Origin: Cherax quadricarinatus
Taxonomy: Eukaryota; Arthropoda; Malacostraca; Decapoda; Parastacidae
Assembly: GCF_038502225.1 (NCBI RefSeq)
Contig: NC_091311.1
Coordinates: 36,488,084-36,552,083 of the forward strand
Direction of reading: 5' to 3'
Length of the DNA: 64,000 nt
The number at the start of each line of letters is the position of its first letter. Position 1 is the first letter of the stretch. Shown in pieces: positions 54,838-64,000 of this stretch. The position numbers and the translations under genes were made by a program. The notes beneath the pieces were generated by a model that was given only the letters and a program-made list of their open reading frames with translations, made no database searches and was not told where the DNA came from.

Positions 54838-55250
54838 AGTCTGAAGCTACCCCAGTTCTGAAGCTACCCAGTTCTGAAGCTACCCCAGTTCTGAAGCTAC
54901 CCCAGTTCTGAAGCTACCCCAGTTCTGAAGCTACCCCAGTTCTGAAGCTACCCCAGTTCTGAAGCTACCTCAGTTCTGAAGCTACCCCAGTTCTGAAGCT
55001 ACCCCAGTTCTGAAGCTACCCCAGTTCTGAAGCTACCCCAGTTCTGAAGCTACCCCAGTTCTGAAGCTACTCTGGTTCTGAAGCTACTTTGATTCAGAAG
55101 CTACCCTGGTTCTAAAGCTACCCTGGTTCTAAAGCTACACTGGTTCGGAAGCTACCCTGGTTCTGAGCTTACCCTGGTTCTAAAGTTACCCTGGTTCGGA
55201 AGCTACCCTGGTTCTGAAGCTACCCTAGTTCTAAAGCTACCCTGGTTCTG
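54838..55250. repeat. 17-bp minisatellite, about 24 copies, with an age gradient
   Basis: The unit is AGTTCTGAAGCTACCCC. Copies from 54850 to 55060 are nearly identical; from 55070 to 55250 they drift to CTGGTTCTAAAGCTACC. Confidence 0.95.
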
Positions 55251-55764
55251 CTCGATGGTGTCAGAAGTGCTGATAATGGCCCTTTAACGACATTATCTAT
55301 CTCTACGTCATCCTCACATAACTAGATTAGCATCTCTGTCCATCACATGATGCTGCTGTGTCGATGTGCAACGCATGCTGGTTGGTGCTTCTTGTGTGAC
55401 AATGTCCAGGAAAGTGCTCCTTTACGTTACGTCCGTCACTTCATTCCAGTTGAATCGGAGTTGAGGGAGTTGCCTCTCTGGATCGCCCTCGTGTCATCGA
55501 TTCTTGAAAGTTGTTAGAGAGTGACACAGTAGACATCACACTTGTTGTTTCTGAGATATTCACCATACAACATAGTCTCACCATCCTTCACTCCCTGCAT
55601 CTCTTTCCTCTTCCTACCTTCTTCCACCACCCGTCTTCTCCTCCCCGTCTTCCCCTCCCCGTCTTCTCCCCTCATCACTCTCTCGACATATATTCTACAA
55701 TCTTCTCTCGAGATGAAATCAATACTGGAAAACACATCAAAACTCTAGGAGCCTTGACCGCTGT
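55251..55764. other. Unassigned unique DNA
   Basis: No repeat or gene is recognised. The open frame that starts at 55511 runs straight into (GT)n and is not supported as a gene. Confidence 0.5.
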
Positions 55765-56187
<423 letters not shown>

Positions 56188-56494
56188 TACTGCCGGATGT
56201 ATCTATAACCAAGTTTAAACCTGGCACAGTGACTCCATGGAAATATAAACACATATGCAGTATAATGTGATCCTTTATTGACAACGTTTCACCCACACAG
56301 TGGGCTTTTTCAAGTCACACACAGATCTACCTGGGGTGGAAGGTACGGGAGTATTTACAGTCATGTTCAGAATGTTGAGGTCAGGTGGAGAATGCTGCAT
56401 CTGATGATCTACCGGGTAGAGTTATAGAGTCTTGGGTAGCTTGGCAGGGGTATTGGACAAGTTGTGAGTAGACCTTCTGCAGTGTTCTATGTTC

Positions 56495-57061
56495 TTATGT
56501 GGGATAGCGATGAAGAAGTTTCTTGGCGAGTGGTTCAGCTATGTTATAGAAGCCGTTGTTCTGGTTGAAATTGTTGGTTATAGAGATAAGCGATGATTCC
56601 AGGATTCTTCGGTATTGAGTGTTGTCTTCTGTGGCGATAAGTCTTGAGTTTCTGTAGTTAATTAAATGGTTGTGTGAATTGCGATGTTGTACACAGGCAT
56701 TCCTTGTATCGTCAGTCCTGCTTGCATATTGGTGTTCTGAAATACGTGTTTGGAGGTCTCTTGATGTTTCGCCCACATATAATTTGTTGCAGTCATTACA
56801 AGGGATTATGTATACCCCTGCAGAGGACGGTGGCTTGTCCTGTCTACTACTGGTGATGTCCTTGATGGTCGTGGTTGTGGAGGTAGATACTTGGAATGAT
56901 GTATTGGAAAAGATGTTGGAAACATGTTTGGCAATGGAGTTGGTGGGAAGGACTATGTATCTCTTCTCGGCAGTGTCTTCTCTGGGTGTGTTGAAGATGT
57001 TTAATGCCCGCCGTCTGCAGTCTCTGATGAAGTGACGAGGATAGTGGAGTTTAGAAAATAC
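56495..57061 (-). pseudogene. Penelope-like RT C-terminus and GIY-YIG endonuclease, minus copy
   Basis: A 188-residue frame opens just after a TAA (57064-57062) and ends at 56495. It begins VFSKLHYPRHFIRDC, the region that follows the RT palm in Penelope proteins. A linker with SSAGVYIIPCNDCNK follows (a Cys-x-x-Cys pair), then the GIY-YIG nuclease core: KLYVGETSRDLQTRISEHQ, downstream HRNSHNHLI, ESSLIS and a C-terminal NNGFY. In GIY-YIG enzymes the YI/YV-G tyrosines, the Arg of LQTRISEH and a downstream Glu are catalytic; all have candidates here. The nuclease would nick the target for reverse transcription. The RT catalytic domain is missing, so this copy cannot move alone, but the nuclease part looks undamaged. 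Confidence 0.88.
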
Positions 57062-57400
57062 TTATAGGCTTCTTCCTGCGTGAACTCAGAATCTGCAGCA
57101 ATGAGTTCCTTGAGGAAGACTGCACTATAATTGAACAAGTATTTTCTAAACTCCACTATCCTCGTCACTTCATCAGAGACTGCAGACGGCGGGCATTAAA
57201 CATCTTCAACACACCCAGAGAAGACACTGCCGAGAAGAGATACATAGTCCTCCCCACCAACTCCATTGCCAAACATGTTTCCAACATCTTTTTCAATAAA
57301 TCATTCCAAGTATCTACCTCCACAACCACGACCATCAAGGACATCACCAGTAGTAGACAGGACAAGCCACCGTCCTCTGCAGGGGTGTACATAATACCTT

Positions 57401-58404
57401 GTTGATAAATTAGACACATATGCAACTCATGGGTATCTTTATTGAGGAAACGTTTCGCCACACAGTGGCTTCATCAGTCTATACGAAGGAGAAACTTGAA
57501 GAACAGGAGGAGAATGAGGTAATCAGTCCCTCAACCTTGAGTCGATGTGTTCAGTCCATCAATCTTGAATAGAATACGGCATATCAGCGGAGAAGCAGCT
57601 TATAAACCGTATGGCAGGAGAGGTGCATCAGTCATAGGTCGTGTTACATTTGTTCAATGTGGAAGTAGGTCGTGCCCAAGAATTAGGCAAGCGAAGAATT
57701 CCTAAGTATTAAGATCCCAAGAAGTTGCAGTGTCTGACAGATTTGTAGATGAATGGTTCAGAGAACCGACATGTTGATAAATTAGACACATATGCAACTC
57801 ATGGGTATCTTTATTGAGGAAACGTTTCGCCACACAGTGGCTTCATCAGTCCAAACGAAGGAGAAACTTGAAGAACAGGAGGAGAATGAGGTAATCAGTC
57901 CCTCAACCTTGAGTCGATGTGTTCAGTCCATCAATCTTGAATAGAATACGGCATATCAGCGGAGAAGCAGCTTATAAACCGTATGGCAGGAGAGGTGCAG
58001 CAGTCATAGGTCGTGTTACATTTGTTCAATGTGGAAGTAGGTCGTGCCCAAGAATTAGGCAAGATCTTAATACTTAGGAATTCTTCGCTTGCCTAATTCT
58101 TGGGCACGACCTACTTCCACATTGAACAAATGTAACACGACCTATGACTGCTGCACCTCTCCTGCCATACGGTTTATAAGCTGCTTCTCCGCTGATATGC
58201 CGTATTCTATTCAAGATTGATGGACTGAAAACATCGACTCAAGGTTGAGGGACTGATTACCTCATTCTCCTCCTGTTCTTCAAGTTTCTCCTTCGTATGG
58301 ACTGATGAAGCCACTGTGTGGCGAAACGTTTCCTCAATAAAGATACCCATGAGTTGCATATGTGTCTAATTTATCAACATGTCGGTTCTCTGAACCATTC
58401 ATCT
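57401..58404. mobile_element. Nested Penelope terminal-repeat insertion (two minus units and one plus unit)
   Basis: 1,004 bp flanked by a 10-bp near-duplication, ATAATACCTT (57391-57400) and ATAATCCCTT (58405-58414). The content is a minus-oriented terminal-repeat unit of 372 bp (57402-57773), a second minus unit (57774 to about 58063) and a plus unit (58064-58404). The last two form a 317-bp-arm inverted repeat (57747-58063 and 58088-58404, 24-bp loop) with only a few mismatches. Each unit has an AATAAA signal and a hammerhead-like motif. No coding sequence is included. Confidence 0.85.
58298..58341 (+). ncRNA. Hammerhead-ribozyme-like motif with adjacent AATAAA in Penelope terminal repeat
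   Basis: In order: CTGATGA at 58302-58308, one unpaired A, a 5-bp stem GCCAC/GTGGC with loop TGT at 58310-58322, and GAAA at 58323-58326. Then comes ACGT, whose halves could make a minimal two-pair stem III. Beyond it TCC (58331-58333) can pair with GGA (58299-58301) to form a short stem I. AATAAA follows at 58336-58341. Hammerheads with very short stem III are known from Penelope terminal repeats. The extra A after CTGATGA departs from the textbook core. Minus-strand counterparts lie at about 57440-57485 and 57820-57855. Activity is unproven. Confidence 0.45.
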
Positions 58405-59001
58405 ATAATCCCTTGTAATGACCAACAAATTATATGTGGGCGAAACATCAAGAGACCTCCAAACACGTATTTCAGAACACCAATATGCAAGCAGGACTGA
58501 CGATACAAGGAATGCCTGTGTACAACATCGCAATTCACACAACCATTTAATTAACTACAGAAACTCAAGACTTATCGCCACAGAAGACAACACTCAATAC
58601 CGAAGAATCCTGGAATCATCGCTTATCTCTATAACCAACAATTTCAACCAGAACAACGGCTTCTATAACATAGCTGAACCACTCGCCAAGAAACTTCTTC
58701 ATCGCTATCCCACATAAGAACATAGAACACTGCAGAAGGTCTAGTAACAACTTGTCCAATACCCCTGCCAAGCTACCCAAGACTCTATAACTCCACCCGG
58801 TAGATCATCAGATGCAGCATTCTCCACCTGACCTCAACATTCTGAACACGACTATAAATACTCCCGTACCTTCCACCCCAGGTAGATCTGTGTGTGACTT
58901 GAAAAAGCCCACTGTGTGGGTGAAACGTTGTCAATAAAGGATCACATTATACTGCATGTGTTTATATTTCCACTGTGTCGGTATTTGATACCATTTATTT
59001 C

Positions 59002-59145
59002 CACAGTGACTCCATGATGATCACTGTGACTCTATAATGACCACAGTGACTGATAACGACCATTGTGACTGTATAACGACCACAGTGTCTATATACCGAC
59101 CACAGTGACTATATAACGACCACAGTGACTGTATAGCGACTGTAA
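59002..59145. repeat. 20-bp tandem repeat, about 7 diverged copies
   Basis: The unit is roughly CCACAGTGACTATATAACGA. The first copy contains the right-hand target-site duplication of the Penelope cluster, so the cluster inserted at the edge of this array. Confidence 0.88.
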
Positions 59146-59322
59146 CGGGGTTCGTACCCCCGTGATTTCGTAATGCCAGCCTAACCCTGTTTCCCATAGT
59201 CCTCATTAGGAGGCCTACCCTGAGACAGTGTGAGCCTTAACACCATGGTTGCTCCTCACTCTCGACTTAGACCTTGGTTCTTAGCTCAACCTTACAGTGT
59301 CTGCCTGACGCAAACCATCTTC

Positions 59323-59370
<48 letters not shown>

Positions 59371-59390
59371 TATTATTATTATTATTATTA

Positions 59391-59459
<69 letters not shown>

Positions 59460-59472
59460 TAATAATAATAAT
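59323..59472. repeat. (AAT)n / (ATT)n trinucleotide run with strand switch
   Basis: AAT units pass into ATT units near 59370 and back to AAT near 59460, so the run is partly self-complementary. Confidence 0.95.
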
Positions 59473-59934
59473 CAGAAGATCTTGCGTCATTCTTCCCAGT
59501 TTATTCTCAGTTCTCTCTCCATCTCAGTCTTCTCTCTTCTCTTCCCTCTATTTCTTTCCTCTCTTCCTCTTTCCCACTCTCGCTTCTTCCTTGTCCCTTT
59601 TCCTCCTCTTCAACCCTCCCTTCTTTCCGCCTTCCCTCCCTCCCTTCTTCCTTCCCTCCCTTCCTCTCTCCCTTCCTCCCTCCCTCTCTCCCTCACTATA
59701 GATCAGACTCTCTCATAATTTCTGTACACCTTTGATGTCCCCTGTTAAACAGTGTTTTTAAAACGGCTACCAATCGCTCTCATCAAAGCTCTGTTTGACT
59801 CCTCCCGTTGATCCGTTAACAGGCACTTTAACAGGCTGCAAACACCATTGCAAATGATAATGGCGTTTCGGTTCATAGGTTTAAAGCTTTTACTGGGGCG
59901 CTCAGGGATACGATGGAACACGCATTCGAACCCC
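59473..59934. other. Pyrimidine-rich tract and unassigned DNA
   Basis: About 59500-59700 is CT-rich with CCTTCCCTCC-type runs; 59700-59934 is unique. No gene. Confidence 0.55.
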
Positions 59935-60117
59935 AAGGTAGAGGATCGAAGACAGGTACGAACACCAAGGTAGAGGATCGAAGACAGGTACGAACACCAA
60001 GGTAGAGGATCGAAGACAGGTACGAACACCAAGGTAGAGGATCGAAGACAGGTACGAACACCAAGGTAGAGGATCGAAGACAGGTACGGACACCAAGGTA
60101 GAGGATCGAAGACAAGT
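59935..60117. repeat. 32-bp tandem repeat, about 6 copies
   Basis: The unit contains GGTAGAGGATCGAAGACAGG followed by TACGAACACCAA. It is nearly perfect. Confidence 0.95.
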
Positions 60118-60187
60118 ATTAAAAGTAACTTCCCCTTTCTTTGCTCAAACGTTTTTGCCTTTTATCATTCAGTCGCTGTTTGACCCT

Positions 60188-60703
60188 TATGGTGTGGAGC
60201 TGCGTGGAGCGGCGTGGAGCGGCATGGAGCGGCGTGGAGCGGCGTGGAGCGGCGTGGAGCGGCGTGGAGCGGCGTGGAGCTGCGAGGACCGGCGTGGAGC
60301 GGCGTGGAGCGGCGTGGAGCGGCGTGGAGCGGCATGGAGCGGCATGGAGCGGCGTGGAGCGGCGTGGAGCGGCGTGGAGCTGCGAGGAGCGGCGTGGAGC
60401 GGCGTGGAGCGGCGTGGAGCGGCGTGGAGCTGCGAGGAGCGGCGTGGAGCGGCGTGGAGCGGCGTGGAGCGGCGTGGAGCGGCATGGAGCGGCATGGAGC
60501 GGCGTGGAGCGGCGTGGAGCGGCATGGAGCTGCGAGGAGCGGCGTGGAGCGGCGTGGAGCGGCGTGGAGCGGCGTGGAGCTGCGAGGAGCGGCGTGGAGC
60601 GGCGTGGAGCGGCGTGGAGCGGCATGGAGCGGCATGGAGCGGCGTGGAGCGGCGTGGAGCTGCGAGGAGCGGCGTGGAGCGGCGTGGAGCGGCGTGGAGC
60701 GGC
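60188..60703. repeat. 10-bp minisatellite, about 51 copies, with 150-bp higher-order repeat
   Basis: The unit is GGCGTGGAGC with the variants GGCATGGAGC and TGCGAGGAGC. The TGCGAGGA variant falls at 60281, 60381, 60431, 60531, 60581 and 60661. Paired GGCATGGAGC units fall at 60331, 60481 and 60621. The first two blocks repeat at exactly 150 bp (15 units) and the third is shortened. All frames are open on both strands. Confidence 0.96.
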
Positions 60704-60835
60704 CACCAACATTCCACTCTGTACAGAAAAGCTGTCAAGGAATATCCTTAAACGTTTAATCGATAGACTGACTTTGAGTCATCCTTCCAGGACTGTTGTT
60801 GTTAGGTTACACCAGGAGAGAAGTGGCCAGACACT

Positions 60836-63800
60836 ATGCTGCCTCTTGTAAGTGGCCAGACACTATGCTGCCTCTCGTAAGTGGCCAGACACTATGCTGC
60901 CTCTTGTAAGTGGCCAGACACTATGCTGCCTCTTGTAAGTGGCCAGACACTATGCTGCCTCTCGTAAGTGGCCAGACACTATGCTGCCTCTTGTAAGTGG
61001 CCAGACACTATGCTGCCTCTTGTAAGTGGCCAGACACTATGCTGCCTCTCGTAAGTGGCCAGACACTATGGTACTTCTTGTAAGTGGCCAGACACTATGC
61101 TGCCTCTCGTAAGTGGCCAGACACTATGCTGCCTCTTGTAAGTGGCCAGACACTATGCTGCCTCTTGTAAGTGGCCAGACACTATGCTGCCTCTTGTAAG
61201 TGGCCAGACACTATGCTGCCTCTTGTAAGTGGCCAGACACTATGCTGCCTCTTGTAAGTGGCCAGACACTATGCTGCCTCTCGTAAGTGGCCAGACACTA
61301 TGCTGCCTCTCGTAAGTGGCCAGACACTATGCTGCCTCTTGTAAGTGGCCAGACACTATGCTGCCTCTCGTAAGTGGCCAGACACTATGCTGCCTCTTGT
61401 AAGTGGCCAGACACTATGCTGCCTCTCGTAAGTGGCCAGACACTATGCTGCCTCTTGTAAGTGGCCAGACACTATGCTGCCTCTCGTAAGTGGCCAGACA
61501 CTATGCTGCCTCTCGTAAGTGGCCAGACACTATGCTGCCTCTCGTAAGTGGCCAGACACTATGGTACTTCTTGTAAGTGGCCAGACACTATGGTACTTCT
61601 TGTAAGTGGCCAGACACTATGCTGCCTCTCGTAAGTGGCCAGACACTATGCTGCCTCTCGTAAGTGGCCAGACACTATGGTACTTCTTGTAAGTGGCCAG
61701 ACACTATGCTGCCTCTCGTAAGTGGCCAGACACTATGCTGCCTCTCGTAAGTGGCCAGACACTATGGTACTTCTTGTAAGTGGCCAGACACTATGGTACT
61801 TCTTGTAAGTGGCCAGACACTATGCTGCCTCTCGTAAGTGGCCAGACACTATGGTACTTCTTGTAAGTGGCCAGACACTATGCTGCCTCTCGTAAGTGGC
61901 CAGACACTATGGTGCCTCTTGTAAGTGGCCAGACACTATGGTGCCTCTTGTAAGTGACAAGACACTATGGTGCCTCTCGTAAGTGGCCAGACACTATGGT
62001 GCCTCTTGTAAGTGACCAGACACTATGCTGCCTCTTGTAAGTGGCCAGACACTATGCTGCCTCTTGTAAGTGACCAGACACTATGCTGCCTCTTGTAAGT
62101 GACCAGACACTATGGTGCCTCTTGTAAGTGGCCAGACACTATGCTGCCTCTTGTAAGTGACCAGACACTATGCTGCCTCTTGTAAGTGGCCAGACACTAT
62201 ACTGCCTCTTGTAAGTGGCCAGACACTATGCTGCCTCTTGTAAGTGACCAGACACTATGGTGCCTCTTGTAAGTGGCCAGACACTATGGTGCCTCTCGTA
62301 AGTGGCCAGACACTATGCTGCCTCTTGTAAGTGGCTAGACACTATGCTGCCTCTTGTAAGTGGATAGACACTATGCTGCCTCTTGTAAGTGACCAGACAC
62401 TATGCTGCCTCTTGTAAGTGACCAGACACTATGCTGCCTCTTGTAAGTGGCCAGACACTATGCTGCCTCTTGTAAGTGACCAGACACTATGCTGCCTCTT
62501 GTAAGTGGCCAGACACTATGCTGCCTCTTGTAAGTGGCCAGACACTATGCTGCCTCTTGTAAGTGGCCAGACACTATGCTGCCTCTCGTAAGTGGCCAGA
62601 CACTATGCTGCCTCTTGTAAGTGGCCAGACACTATGCTGCCTCTCGTAAGTGGCCAGACACTATGCTGCCTCTCGTAAGTGGCCAGACACTATGCTGCCT
62701 CTCGTAAGTGGCCAGACACTATGCTGCCTCTCGTAAGTGGCCAGACACTATGGTACTTCTTGTAAGTGGCCAGACACTATGGTACTTCTTGTAAGTGGCC
62801 AGACACTATGCTGCCTCTCGTAAGTGGCCAGACACTATGCTGCCTCTCGTAAGTGGCCAGACACTATGGTACTTCTTGTAAGTGGCCAGACACTATGCTG
62901 CCTCTCGTAAGTGGCCAGACACTATGCTGCCTCTCGTAAGTGGCCAGACACTATGGTACTTCTTGTAAGTGGCCAGACACTATGGTACTTCTTGTAAGTG
63001 GCCAGACACTATGCTGCCTCTCGTAAGTGGCCAGACACTATGGTACTTCTTGTAAGTGGCCAGACACTATGCTGCCTCTCGTAAGTGGCCAGACACTATG
63101 GTGCCTCTTGTAAGTGGCCAGACACTATGGTGCCTCTTGTAAGTGACAAGACACTATGGTGCCTCTCGTAAGTGGCCAGACACTATGGTGCCTCTTGTAA
63201 GTGACCAGACACTATGCTGCCTCTTGTAAGTGGCCAGACACTATGCTGCCTCTTGTAAGTGACCAGACACTATGCTGCCTCTTGTAAGTGACCAGACACT
63301 ATGGTGCCTCTTGTAAGTGGCCAGACACTATGCTGCCTCTTGTAAGTGACCAGACACTATGCTGCCTCTTGTAAGTGGCCAGACACTATACTGCCTCTTG
63401 TAAGTGGCCAGACACTATGCTGCCTCTTGTAAGTGACCAGACACTATGGTGCCTCTTGTAAGTGGCCAGACACTATGGTGCCTCTCGTAAGTGGCCAGAC
63501 ACTATGCTGCCTCTTGTAAGTGGCTAGACACTATGCTGCCTCTTGTAAGTGGATAGACACTATGCTGCCTCTTGTAAGTGACCAGACACTATGCTGCCTC
63601 TTGTAAGTGACCAGACACTATGCTGCCTCTTGTAAGTGGCCAGACACTATGCTGCCTCTTGTAAGTGACCAGACACTATGCTGCCTCTTGTAAGTGGCCA
63701 GACACTATGCTGCCTCTTGTAAGTGGCCAGACACTATGCTGCCTCTTGTAAGTGGCCAGACACTATGTTGCCTCTCGTAAGTGGCCAGACACTATCCTGC

Positions 63801-64000
63801 CTCTCGTAAGTGGCCAGACACTATGCTGCCTCTCGTAAGTGGCCAGACACTATGCTGCCTCTCGTAAGTGGCCAGACACTATGCTGCCTCTCGTAAGTGG
63901 CCAGACACTATGCTGCCTCTCGTAAGTGGCCAGACACTATGCTGCTTCTCGTAAGTGGCCAGACACTATGCTGCCTCTCGTAAGTGGCCAGACACTATGC
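60836..64000. repeat. 29-bp satellite array, about 109 copies to window end, with 1,189-bp higher-order duplication
   Basis: The unit contains GTAAGTGGCCAGACACTATG followed by CTGCCTCTT. Variants are CTCTCG/CTCTTG, GGTACTTCTT, GTGACC and GTGGATAG. Rare variants reappear exactly 1,189 bp (41 units) later: GGTACTTC at 61563 and 62752, TAAGTGACAAG at 61951 and 63140, TATACTGCC near 62200 and 63389, TGGATAGACA at 62361 and 63550. The array continues past the window edge. Confidence 0.97.

Larger units (their letters stand above)
57061..58717 (+). pseudogene. Penelope-like RT C-terminus and GIY-YIG endonuclease, plus copy, split by insertion
   Basis: The first segment (57061-57400) starts LIGFFLRELRICSNEFLEED and continues through FSKLHYPRHFIRDC to SSAGVYII. 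The second segment (58405-58717) resumes after the 1,004-bp insertion and encodes KLYVGETSRDLQ and the rest of the GIY-YIG domain, ending LLHRYPT at 58717. Relative to the minus copy, two bases are missing in the linker near 58421 (AATGACCAACAA against AATGACTGCAACAA). The loss removes one linker Cys and shifts the frame ahead of the nuclease. The copy is therefore broken twice: by insertion and by a 2-bp deletion. Confidence 0.85.
56240..59001. mobile_element. Composite Penelope-like element: two inverted copies with a nested insertion, 15-bp target-site duplication
   Basis: A perfect 15-bp direct repeat, CACAGTGACTCCATG, flanks the cluster at 56225-56239 and 59002-59016. Inside are two 5'-truncated Penelope copies joined head to head at about 57060/57061: a minus copy (57060 to 56240) and a plus copy (57061-57400 continued at 58405-59001). 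The plus copy is interrupted by a second insertion, 57401-58404. Each copy ends in a 3' region with CCCACTGTGTGGG, GAAACGTTGTCAATAAAGG and CATTATACTGCAT. The shared flanking duplication indicates that the head-to-head pair entered as one event, before the nested insertion. Confidence 0.88.

Noticed and set aside
57165..57461. Minus-strand open frames of about 100-120 residues near 56670-57461
   Set aside because: They are antisense to the Penelope coding segments, whose sense frames carry the expected motifs.

Overview
The window looks like intergenic, repeat-saturated DNA from a large arthropod genome. It is most likely a decapod crustacean of the crayfish, lobster or shrimp type. That is an inference from the style of the repeats: dinucleotide microsatellites over 100 bp, dozens of minisatellites, APE-type LINEs, Penelope-like elements with AATAAA-bearing terminal repeats, and a tRNA-headed SINE. 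I found no host protein gene, rRNA gene or convincing tRNA gene. By my tally about two fifths of the window is tandem repeat and about a quarter is recognisable transposon.

Layout. 1-3452: pieces of an endonuclease-bearing non-LTR element (family E), a TIR element and a LINE-derived chimera, all set between (TA)n runs, then a small Penelope insertion with a perfect 74-bp palindrome. 3706-8020: a (GGT)n block and a 20-bp minisatellite split by a CR1/L2-like LINE with an open RT frame (LINE-A). 8021-14800: sparse DNA with degraded LINE and Penelope remnants, including a 24-bp minisatellite grown from an RT motif. 14925-18488: a 28-bp satellite. 19659-22675: the longest copy of family E, with (TA)n on both sides. 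23369-28057: two copies of LINE-B, each set in (TC)n, separated by minisatellites with 14-bp and 45-bp units. 28252-35846: arrays with 21-bp, 20-bp and 32-bp units. 36175-44400: LINE-D scraps, microsatellites, and arrays with 32-bp and 26-bp units. 44689-48549: a nearly full-length but broken RTE-like LINE-C inside (TA)n. 49575-51573: LINE-D copies in (GT)n. 51981-52286: a SINE with a target-site duplication. 52475-55250: three minisatellites. 56225-59016: a nested Penelope cluster with two target-site duplications and hammerhead-like motifs. 59935-64000: arrays with 32-bp, 10-bp and 29-bp units, the last two with higher-order structure.

How the parts relate. The most coherent signal is that each retroelement family sits in its own microsatellite class: family E and LINE-C in (TA)n, LINE-B in (TC)n, LINE-D in (GT/AC)n. 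Several copies have the same microsatellite on both flanks, which suggests microsatellite-directed insertion rather than tail slippage alone. A second signal is that minisatellites and transposons make and break each other here: one array hosts a LINE, and another grew inside one. Open frames are intact or nearly so only in LINE-A and LINE-B; the other element genes carry stops, frameshifts or a damaged catalytic residue.
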